In this document: piece by piece, positions 37,609-44,405 of the stretch | Layout: each line of letters starts with the position of its first letter | Numbering within the stretch: position 1 is the first letter of the stretch | The notes under the pieces: generated by a model | What the model saw: the letters and a program-made list of their open reading frames with translations, nothing else | What the model was told of the DNA's origin: nothing | The model's database searches: none | Position numbers and translations under genes: made by a program | NCBI RefSeq assembly: GCF_001713375.1 | Contig: NZ_CP016449.1 | Span: 868,001 to 932,000, forward strand | DNA length: 64,000 nucleotides | Direction: 5' to 3' | From: Hydrogenophaga sp. RAC07 | GTDB taxonomy: Bacteria; Pseudomonadota; Gammaproteobacteria; Burkholderiales; Burkholderiaceae_C

Positions 37609-37813
37609 AGCATTTGCAATGGAATCTTTCGCTGCAGCAATTTTGGTGATACAGGCCCCATCGTATTGCAGTCAGGCTCGATGAGCATAAAGTTTGTCGT
37701 GTCAAACGTTCAAGTTGAGCGGATTCGAGCAGCAGGGCGCCAGGCCTGGACTTCCACTTTAGATTCTTGTGGCATGTGTGGGGCAGGTTACTTTACGAGA
37801 GTTATCGCATTGA

Positions 37814-38524
37814 TCAACTGAACCCATCTAGGCGAACCTGTTGCTCGCTGTTCTCGTGCGCATTGCTTACAGCACCCGTAGAAATTACCGACAGGTATAC
37901 TTCTTTGTTACCCAAGACATCTGGGGTCACCAAATTTCGCTCATGTAGTGCCACGTAGAGAGCTGCGGCGTAGGCTTGACAGTTAATCGACCGCTCGGGA
38001 TTGAATGCAATGTCTGAAAAAGCCCGGTACTCTAACACCTGCTCTGCCAACGCCGGATGCCTATGAAGTGCATTGATGTAGAGCCAGTCATAGAATGCAG
38101 TGCGTGGCTGAAGATCCCAATCGCACCCATAGATCGTGAATTTAGTAAGCCGTCCATGCTGGAGCAACCGCGGATCACGCTTCGCATCGATTGAACGCAT
38201 TTCGCGTAGGTCAAGAAAGGGCCCGCCACCTTCAAATACCTTGGCAGACTGATACGCGCACTCAAGGCTGTATTCGCGCCCTTTTGGCGTTCGGATCATA
38301 AGATTAAATGCACTAAGTGCTACCCCTAGTGCATCTGGAGATTTGCTGGAAATTTCAAGGACCTTCTCTACGCCGATCTGACTTTTTGCATGGTCATGCA
38401 AAGAGGCAATAGATCGCTGGGCCTGGACTTTGGCCATTCCGGGGAACCATTCGAAATTGACGTGATGCGTCCAGACAAGCAGTTTCCCGCTCATTGATGG
38501 AGAGAAAATGGGCCGTGTGGCCAC
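37814..38524 (-). CDS. NADAR-domain antitoxin of a DarT1-type system
   Basis: A 236-residue protein with the NADAR core: FEWFPGMAKVQ, then YSLECAYQSAKVFEGGGPF (residues about 85-103), TFYDWLYINAL region, and FNPERSINCQAYAAALYVAL. NADAR proteins remove ADP-ribose from guanosine and serve as antitoxins to DarT1 toxins. A GTG at 38524 with GGGAG six bases upstream is the start, 1 base after the toxin stop. It is a fit to the known toxin-then-NADAR order. Confidence 0.85.
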   Translation of the reverse strand: MATRPIFSPSMSGKLLVWTHHVNFEWFPGMAKVQAQRSIASLHDHAKSQIGVEKVLEISSKSPDALGVALSAFNLMIRTPKGREYSLECAYQSAKVFEGGGPFLDLREMRSIDAKRDPRLLQHGRLTKFTIYGCDWDLQPRTAFYDWLYINALHRHPALAEQVLEYRAFSDIAFNPERSINCQAYAAALYVALHERNLVTPDVLGNKEVYLSVISTGAVSNAHENSEQQVRLDGFS

Positions 38525-38525
38525 G

Positions 38526-39152
38526 TTACACTCCCTTTTTCCAATAAGACCAGTCGCTTCTATAGCTAAAGTAGCCAGGCTTCATAAAAATTTTAAGATT
38601 AGGGTATTGACCTCTAAGTCGATCCTCTTGCGCCGCAGTTGAGGCAATTACACCAAAAATATAGTTTTTTGGAACACCTTGAAGCATCAAAACTTCGGCT
38701 TGGGGATTTGTTGGAAAGCTATCAGCGATGCCTAGTTTTACACGTTCTTTGCCTGGGATGTCGGCATACATTTCTTGGAACGCGCTCAGACTCTGCCTTT
38801 GCATAAGAGGAATTGAAGCCACCGAACTTAACGCGGCGTTGGCAGTGCAATACGCGCAGTTGAGCGTCCATAATGCAGATGGTGAGACCGCAACAATTAC
38901 CCAATCCACGCCCACATTATCTTGTTTGATTCCGTGCCACATTTTGTAGTTGGGGAATCCAATAGATAGGCAGACCGCATTTGTGTAGTCTGCCCGCACG
39001 TTGTCATTGAAACTCGAATAGCCCTCTTTTGCCAGTACGTCGCGTGTTACTAGACCCCTTTGGAGGATCGAATTTAGGTTGCTTTCGCGAGTGAAGTGCA
39101 AGAGGTTCTTGATACCCCGTTCCAAAGCGTACTGTTGTATCGTTGTTGCCAT
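38526..39152 (-). CDS. darT: DarT-like DNA ADP-ribosyltransferase toxin
   Basis: A 208-residue DUF4433/DarT enzyme. Landmarks are LLHFTRESNLNSILQRGL (His19, NAD+ site), YTNAVCLSIGFPNYKMW, the VSPSALW strand, and PTNPQAEVLMLQGVP with Glu153 as the likely catalytic glutamate. It should transfer ADP-ribose onto single-stranded DNA; pairing with NADAR suggests the guanosine-targeting DarT1 class. The ATG at 39152 has a strong AGGAGG. Probably an abortive-infection or island-stabilising toxin. Confidence 0.87.
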   Translation of the reverse strand: MATTIQQYALERGIKNLLHFTRESNLNSILQRGLVTRDVLAKEGYSSFNDNVRADYTNAVCLSIGFPNYKMWHGIKQDNVGVDWVIVAVSPSALWTLNCAYCTANAALSSVASIPLMQRQSLSAFQEMYADIPGKERVKLGIADSFPTNPQAEVLMLQGVPKNYIFGVIASTAAQEDRLRGQYPNLKIFMKPGYFSYRSDWSYWKKGV

Positions 39153-39202
39153 TTTGGCCTCCTTTTTATGGTCGATACTACAAGAGGACGCGGTGCAGCA
39201 GG

Positions 39203-40215
39203 ATGAACCGCCTCGGGTTTTAAGGAGGCTCAACTCTCTGAGAGGATTGAGCCATGAAGAAGTCGAATCACTTTTCTCCCGAGGTTCGCGAACTCGCCGT
39301 TCGCAGGGTGCAGGAGCACCGAGGCAAGTAACCCTCGCTGTGGGCCGCCATCGAATCCATCGCCCCCGAGATTGTCTGCGTGCCGCAGACCCTCAATGAG
39401 TGGTTCAAGCGCGATGAGATCGATACCGGTGCCAGGGCTGGCGTCACGACGACCGACCTGCAGTGCCTGAAGGAGTTCGAACGCGAGAGCAATGAGCTGC
39501 GCAAGGCCAACGAGATCCTGAAGCTGGCTAGCGCGTTTTTCGCCCAGGCGGAACTCGACCGCCGTCTGAAGACCTGAACAACTTCGTTGATCAGCATCGA
39601 CAGGCTTTCGGGGTCGAGTCGATCTGCAAGGTGCTGCAGATCGCCCCGTCTGGCTACTGGCGCCACGCCGTCCAGCAACGCAACCCGGCCCTGCGATGTC
39701 AGCGCGCACAGCGTGACGGTGCATTGGCTCCTCACATCGAACGCGTGTGGCGAGCCAACATGCAGGTCTACGGTGCCGACAAGGTCTGGAAGCAGATCAA
39801 CCGCGAGGACATCTCCATTGCCTGCTGCACGGTCGAACGCTTGCTGAGACGCATTGGCTAGTTGGCAGTGCGCCGCGGCAAGGCGGTGCACACCACCAAC
39901 AGTGATAGTAAGGCGCTGTGCCCGCTACCGGGTCAACCGGATCTTCAAGGCCGATCGACCCCACCAGCTTTGGGTCTCTGATTTCACCTAAGTCTCGACC
40001 TGGCAGGGGTGGCTGTACGTGGCGTTCGTTATCGACGTGTACGCACGTCGCATCGTGGGTTTGCGCGTGAGCAGTTCGAATGGACTTCGTGTTCGATGCG
40101 CTGGAGCAGGCTTTGTATGCCTGGCAGCCCGAGCGCGATGGCAGCCTGGTTGGTCACTCCGATAGGGGGTCGCAGTACTTCAGCATCCGCTACAGCGAGC
40201 GCCTCGCTCCACTAG
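39203..40215 (+). mobile_element. Decayed IS3-family insertion sequence (IS51-like group)
   Basis: An IS-type left end (GATGAACCGCCTCGGG, near 39202) precedes a transposase OrfA-like frame and OrfB-like fragments. Internal stops, frame breaks and a missing right inverted repeat show that it is dead. Its right part is truncated close to 40215, immediately before the operators of the three-gene operon. It may have brought the neighbouring modules together. Confidence 0.82.
39254..40215 (+). pseudogene. Remnant of IS3-family transposase (orfA and orfB)
   Basis: OrfA begins MKKSNHFSPEVRELAVRRVQ at 39254, then hits a TAA after EHRGK (about 39328) where the intact family continues, and resumes in frame with [16 protein letters not shown]...[24 protein letters not shown] up to 39577. 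OrfB pieces follow (GVESICKVLQIAPSGYW; YGADKVWKQINRE; VYARRIVGLRVS; DRGSQYFSIRYSERL), broken by stops at about 39859 and 39989 and by a deletion near 40075. The DDE region is fragmentary. Confidence 0.82.
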
Positions 40216-40254
40216 AGCACGGTCCTATGTCCATGCCGAGTGAAGGGGCCTATA

Positions 40255-40310
40255 TGCCTCATATGAGGCACGCTTGACTTTTTCGAACGATCTAGGCATC
40301 ATATGAGGCA
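40255..40310. promoter_or_regulatory. Twin palindromic operators bracketing a promoter
   Basis: TGCCTCATATGAGGCA (40255-40270) is a perfect 16-bp palindrome. A second copy with two mismatches in one arm lies at 40295-40310, 40 bases centre to centre, close to four helical turns. Between them TTGACT (40274-40279) with a 17-base spacer to CATCAT (40297-40302) forms a candidate sigma-70 promoter whose -10 overlaps operator 2. The design predicts autorepression of the operon beginning at 40335, probably by the HTH protein it encodes. Confidence 0.75.
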
Positions 40311-40334
40311 TGTGACCACTGGCCTGTTTAAAAA

Positions 40335-40670
40335 ATGAATCCCGAGACACTTCGGCAGCTAGTTGCCAATTGCAGAAAGTCATCTGGTCGAAGTATTGGC
40401 CGGCCGCATGAATGGACCCCGCATCGCGTTGAAATTCCTGGGCTGCCAGGTTTCTTTTTTTCTGATGCTGGCGCTTGGGACCTGATCGCTGACAAGCTCG
40501 ATGAGGGTATTGAATACCAAGAGATCAGCCTCGACACCCCATATGGGAGCACGGCCATAGTGCTTTGCGTAGGGATTGACCCAAAGAGGCCGCCTGTCTA
40601 CATGAAAGTACAGGTTGGCAATGGAAGCTGCGCCATTGGCCGAAGCTTCCACTACAGCCATTACCAGTAG
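40335..40670 (+). CDS. Small MqsR/RelE-like candidate toxin
   Basis: A 111-residue protein. The C-terminal half (STAIVLCVGIDPKRPPVYMKVQVGNGSCAIGRSFHYSHY) has the strand pattern and the VYMKV...GRSFHYS ending of MqsR/RelE-like or DUF4258-like RNases. No catalytic residues can be assigned with confidence. It is followed 8 bases later by an MqsA-like zinc-finger/HTH gene, the normal order for MqsR-MqsA, which is the main reason for calling it a toxin. Could instead be a regulator of the ATPase downstream. Confidence 0.6.
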   Translation: MNPETLRQLVANCRKSSGRSIGRPHEWTPHRVEIPGLPGFFFSDAGAWDLIADKLDEGIEYQEISLDTPYGSTAIVLCVGIDPKRPPVYMKVQVGNGSCAIGRSFHYSHYQ

Positions 40671-40678
40671 GACTCGGT

Positions 40679-41224
40679 ATGAACCCCACCACTTTACAAA
40701 CCACTTCACTCCACACATGCCCAGCCTGCGCCGGCTCTGACGTTGCGACTCGCTGGGAAGATGATCATTTCACGTATGGAGTCGGTCCCGAGGCCGTTGA
40801 GCTAACTGTCAGAATTCCGGTGCGAAATTGCGCAACGTGCGGTCTTGAATATCTTGATAAAGAGGCAGAAAGAATTCGGCATGAACAGGTATGCATTCAT
40901 CTGCAAATTATGAGTCCAGCGCAGATTGTCGCGAATCGGGAGAGATATGGGATGTCCCAGCAGCAGTTTGCTGATCTCACAAGAATAGGCCGTGCATCGT
41001 TAACACGATGGGAGACGGGGGCGCTCTATCAAAATCCGGCTAATGATTCCTTGCTCTTTCTAACGTGTTTTCCAGATAATCTAACGAGGCTTCAGCAGCG
41101 ACGGATGCCAAAATCTGCCGTACAAAACGAAGATAGATTCTCAAAATTTCGAGCACTGACACCATTTAAACAGCAGACTGCCTCGCGAGAGGCGGAGTCC
41201 TTTGTTCTATTTGCAACACATTAG
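40679..41224 (+). CDS. MqsA-like zinc-finger HTH protein (candidate antitoxin/repressor)
   Basis: A 181-residue protein. The N-terminal zinc knuckles are CPAC (14-17) and CATC (51-54) as in YgiT/MqsA; the C-terminal Xre-type HTH is at about 80-115 (PAQIVANRERYGMSQQQFADLTRIGRASLTRWETGA). AGGA precedes the ATG. It should neutralise the upstream small protein and bind the palindromes at 40255-40310. It extends about 65 residues beyond the HTH, longer than ordinary MqsA. The ATPase gene starts 1 base after its stop. Confidence 0.85.
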   Translation: MNPTTLQTTSLHTCPACAGSDVATRWEDDHFTYGVGPEAVELTVRIPVRNCATCGLEYLDKEAERIRHEQVCIHLQIMSPAQIVANRERYGMSQQQFADLTRIGRASLTRWETGALYQNPANDSLLFLTCFPDNLTRLQQRRMPKSAVQNEDRFSKFRALTPFKQQTASREAESFVLFATH

Positions 41225-41225
41225 T

Positions 41226-43061
41226 ATGTACACCGTAACCTTTTACTCATTCAAAGGTGGTGTCGGACGGACTATGGCACTAGTCAATGTTGCGACACAA
41301 CTGATCGGCGAAGGCAAGAAAGTTCTTATCGTTGATTTCGACCTTGAGGCTCCTGGGCTGACTTCCTATAACTGGACACGTTCATGTAGCGATTCCAAAG
41401 GAGTCGTTGAATATGTGACCGATTACCGTGCTACGAAGCAAGCGCCTGACGTTTCCAACTATATTTGCCTAACTGAGAAGTTGGACGGTGGCGGTGAACT
41501 TTGGACAATGCCCGCGGGACGTCATGACGCTGAGTATTCGACAAGGCTAAATAGTATTGACTGGCGTTCGCTGTATGAGGTGGAGGATGGCTATTTGTTC
41601 TTCGAGGACCTCAAGCAGCAGTGGCAAAACACTATTGCTCCCGACTATGTACTAATCGACTCAAGAACTGGACATAGCGATGTGGAGGGTATTTGCACGC
41701 GCCAGCTGCCTGAAGCCGTATGCTTGTTGTTCTTCCCGAATGAGCAGAATCTTCTAGGAATGAAAAAGGTTTCACGTGCAATTGAAACGCAGAATAGCGC
41801 ACGAAAAAACATCAAAAAACCGATTGCCCTTCACTATGTAGCATCGAATGTACCCGACCTCGATGACGAAGATGAGATCGTAGGGAGCATGCTGCAGCGT
41901 TTCCAGAGTGAACTTCATTACAAGTCTTTAGCTGCGAAGTTGCAGCATTACAGTAGTCTTCTTTTTCTTAATCAAACGATCTTCTCAATCGCAAGGCCCA
42001 AGAGCCGATTGGCGAAAGAATACAAGCGCCTTGCCGATACGATTGTTGAAGAGAACATTGCAGAGCGCACCGCTGCAATTGGCTTTCTGAAAAAGACGCT
42101 ACGAAAGATAAGGGGCGCTAACGCTGGTGAGGCGTTGTCAGAAGCCCTCCCAACTGCCGAAGAAATACTTCAGATTCATTCTAAAGACGATGAGGTTGGA
42201 TATCGTGTTGCGCTGATTTTTGAGGCGATCGGGCGAAATTCAGATGCGCTGAGTCTTCTGACTAACAGCCATGGGGAGAATAAATCTGCGGTTTTCAGTT
42301 TAATGGCTCGGTTGAATCACAAGCTCGGCAATAAGGACAGTGCCATAGATAATTTGCACTCCCTGCTGGCGTCAGAAGGTGCCGAGCTTCCAGCACTGTT
42401 AGAGGCAATGAGCTATATCGACATTCTAGATTCGACGCTGTTGAATTCACTACCAGAGTCTCCCGCATTCCATTCACTGAATACGAGTGAACGTCTACTG
42501 GTAGCTCAAAGACTCGATCAAAATACAGAAAAACTAAACATACAGGAGCGCATCCTAAGTGATCTTGACGGAGAAAATGAAGAAAAGGCAGTAATCGAAA
42601 ATCAACTAGCGATTACGAAGATCGGTCTTGGTAAGTTCCAGGAGGCGAAAAACATCCTGAGAAAGTACATTTATCCAGACTCTCCTGACATAACAGCATA
42701 TTTTAATTTGGCCATGGCTACATGGGGAATCGAAGGTAGTCCTTCGAGAGATCTTTTTGGTTCTGTAGTTCAAATTCATGAATCCCAAAGCCGCCGCAAT
42801 ACCTCGCCAAACTACTCGATGTGTTTGGGTGTTGCCTATGGAGCTCTAGGTCAGGTGCCGGAGTCTGTTGAGTACTTGTCGAATGCTCGAGAGCTAATGT
42901 TAGTTCGCCCGAAACAGGAGTTTTCTTGCTGGACATACACTAAAGTTCCATCGACTGAGTTTCAGCAGCAATTACGAGTCATCGAGGCCGTGGTTAAGGA
43001 GCATGGAGAGCTTCACCCAGCGTACATAGAGCGAGTTCAGGCGCGAAGCCAACTCCACTGA
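41226..43061 (+). CDS. KGGVGR-motif ParA/MinD-like ATPase with helical-repeat C-terminus
   Basis: A 611-residue protein. The deviant Walker A FYSFKGGVGRT (residues 6-16) has Arg where ParA/MinD have Lys, the mark of the KGGVGR ATPase group; IVDFDLEAPG is the Walker A' region and YVLIDSRTGHSD the Walker B-like strand. After about residue 290 come helical, TPR-like repeats (ALIFEAIGRNSDALSLL; LMARLNHKLGNKDSAIDNLHSLL; FNLAMATWGIEG; MCLGVAYGALGQVPESVEYLSNA). It starts one base after the HTH gene, so the three form one operon. The ATPase may be a sensor or regulator of the toxin pair; function is unknown. Confidence 0.85.
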   Translation: MYTVTFYSFKGGVGRTMALVNVATQLIGEGKKVLIVDFDLEAPGLTSYNWTRSCSDSKGVVEYVTDYRATKQAPDVSNYICLTEKLDGGGELWTMPAGRHDAEYSTRLNSIDWRSLYEVEDGYLFFEDLKQQWQNTIAPDYVLIDSRTGHSDVEGICTRQLPEAVCLLFFPNEQNLLGMKKVSRAIETQNSARKNIKKPIALHYVASNVPDLDDEDEIVGSMLQRFQSELHYKSLAAKLQHYSSLLFLNQTIFSIARPKSRLAKEYKRLADTIVEENIAERTAAIGFLKKTLRKIRGANAGEALSEALPTAEEILQIHSKDDEVGYRVALIFEAIGRNSDALSLLTNSHGENKSAVFSLMARLNHKLGNKDSAIDNLHSLLASEGAELPALLEAMSYIDILDSTLLNSLPESPAFHSLNTSERLLVAQRLDQNTEKLNIQERILSDLDGENEEKAVIENQLAITKIGLGKFQEAKNILRKYIYPDSPDITAYFNLAMATWGIEGSPSRDLFGSVVQIHESQSRRNTSPNYSMCLGVAYGALGQVPESVEYLSNARELMLVRPKQEFSCWTYTKVPSTEFQQQLRVIEAVVKEHGELHPAYIERVQARSQLH

Positions 43062-43217
43062 TGTTGATATTCAGGTGAACGTACGCGGTGTAGGAGAGGT
43101 GCCGGCTAGACGTGGTTTCTTATGATGCCGGGGCCCCGCACTTAGCCGAAGTACTTCTACAGGGGTGAAGCAGCCGCGTGCTCAACTCTTGCAGTTAACG
43201 TGTGCACCGCCGTCCTG

Positions 43218-43239
43218 CAGTCTGTAAATAGTCTGTAAG
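43218..43239 (+). repeat. Arm-type repeat, right copy
   Basis: CAGTCTGTAAATAGTCTGTAAG in effect: two AGTCTGTAA units, one mismatch from 24761-24782 and in the same orientation, 58 bases inside attR. See the left copy for interpretation. The 230 bases between the ATPase stop and attR hold nothing else that I recognise apart from this repeat and a terminator. Confidence 0.75.
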
Positions 43240-43251
43240 GACTCAGCAACG

Positions 43252-43285
43252 AAAAAGCCCGCTATGAACTTCATAGCGGGCTTTC
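43252..43285 (-). terminator. Terminator downstream of tRNA-Thr (supplied by the island)
   Basis: AAAGCCCGCTATGA pairs with TCATAGCGGGCTTT around 2-4 loop bases; on the minus strand a run of T follows. It lies 12 bases past the tRNA 3' end and replaces the original terminator now at 24544-24577. Confidence 0.88.
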
Positions 43286-43296
43286 TTGTATCTACG

Positions 43297-43372
43297 TGGT
43301 GCCGGAGAGATGAATCGAACACCCGACCTTCTCATTACGAATGAGCTGCTCTACCGACTGAGCTACACCGGC
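43297..43372 (-). tRNA. tRNA-Thr (anticodon CGT)
   Basis: A 76-nt cloverleaf on the minus strand: acceptor GCCGGTG...with CCA encoded, D arm AGCTCAGTCGGTAGAGC, anticodon arm CTCAT-TCGTAAT-GAG region with anticodon CGT, and T arm GGGTGTTCGATTCATC. It starts 11 bases beyond the fbp stop. Its 3' 48 bases (43297-43344) form attR of the island, which regenerates an intact gene at this end. Confidence 0.96.
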
Positions 43373-43383
43373 AACGCCCGCGA

Positions 43384-44391
43384 TTATAGCCCGGTGTGGT
43401 AGCGGGTCACGCGCTCGACTTCGTTCTTCGAACCCAGGATCACGCTCACCCGCTCGTGGAGCTTGCCGGGCTGGATGTCCAGGATGCGCTCTTTGCCGTT
43501 GGTGGCGGCGCCGCCGGCTTGTTCGATCAGCCAGCCCATGGGGTTGGCTTCGTACATCAGGCGCAGTTTGCCGGGCTTCTCGGGCTCGCGTTTGTCCCAG
43601 GGGTACATGAAGATGCCACCGCGCGTGAGGATGCGGTGCACGTCGGCCACCATGCTGGCCACCCAGCGCATGTTGAAGTCTTTGCCGCGCGGGCCTTCCT
43701 TGCCGGCCAGGCATTCGTCCACATAGCGCTTCACCGGTTCGTCCCAGTGGCGCATGTTGCTCATGTTGATGGCGAATTCCTTGGTGTCGGACGGGATCTG
43801 CACGTTCTCTTTGGTGAGCACGAACGAGCCTTGCTCACGGTCCAGCGTGAACATGGCCACGCCGTCACCCACGGTGAGCACCAGCGTGGTCTGCGGGCCG
43901 TACACGCAGTAGCCGGCGGCCACTTGCTGGGCGCCGGGTTGCAGGAAGTCCTGCTCGCTCACACCGGCGCTGCCTTCGGGCTTCTTGAGCACGCTGAAGA
44001 TGGTGCCGATGCTGACGTTGACGTCGATGTTGCTGGAGCCGTCGAGCGGGTCGAACAGCAGCAGGTATTCGCCCTGCGGGTAACGGTTGGGCACCACGTA
44101 GATGCTGTCCATTTCTTCGCTGGCCATGGCCGCGAGGTGGCCGCCCCATTCGTTGGCTTCGATCAGCACCTCGTTGGCAATGATGTCGAGCTGCTTCTGC
44201 ATCTCGCCCTGCACGTTTTCGGTGGTGGCGGCGCCGAGCACGCCACCCAGGTCGCCTTTGTTCACGGCCTGGCTGATGCTCTTGCAGGCGCGGGCCACCA
44301 CTTCGAGCAGCAGGCGCAGCTGAGAAGGGATGTGACCGTCGACGCGTTGTTGTTCGACGAGGTAGCGGGTGAGGGAGATGCGTTTGGTCAT
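43384..44391 (-). CDS. fbp: Fructose-1,6-bisphosphatase class I (housekeeping copy)
   Basis: A 335-residue FBPase with [20 protein letters not shown] and RGKDFNMRW signatures, clearly related to CbbF at 5688-6779 but shorter and divergent at both ends. It lies outside the cbb operon, following pepN by 14 bases on the same strand, and so is the gluconeogenic enzyme. tRNA-Thr lies 11 bases downstream on the same strand. Confidence 0.95.
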   Translation of the reverse strand: MTKRISLTRYLVEQQRVDGHIPSQLRLLLEVVARACKSISQAVNKGDLGGVLGAATTENVQGEMQKQLDIIANEVLIEANEWGGHLAAMASEEMDSIYVVPNRYPQGEYLLLFDPLDGSSNIDVNVSIGTIFSVLKKPEGSAGVSEQDFLQPGAQQVAAGYCVYGPQTTLVLTVGDGVAMFTLDREQGSFVLTKENVQIPSDTKEFAINMSNMRHWDEPVKRYVDECLAGKEGPRGKDFNMRWVASMVADVHRILTRGGIFMYPWDKREPEKPGKLRLMYEANPMGWLIEQAGGAATNGKERILDIQPGKLHERVSVILGSKNEVERVTRYHTGL

Positions 44392-44405
44392 GTTGAGTGT
44401 CTGTT

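Larger units (their letters stand above)
24584..43344. mobile_element. Integrative genomic island in tRNA-Thr carrying defence and conflict modules
   Basis: The element is bounded by a 48-bp perfect direct repeat, the tRNA-Thr 3' end (24584-24631 and 43297-43344). It has a tyrosine integrase just inside the left end, arm-type repeats near both ends, lower GC content than the flanks by eye, and a cargo of restriction-like, toxin-antitoxin and ATPase genes with an IS remnant. No conjugation or phage structural genes are seen, so it would need a helper or be stranded. Spans about 18.7 kb. Confidence 0.93.

Noticed and set aside
37609..37821. Plus-strand 75-codon frame between the HNH and NADAR genes
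   Set aside because: No motif and no ribosome-binding site; the region must hold the promoter of the leftward HNH gene.
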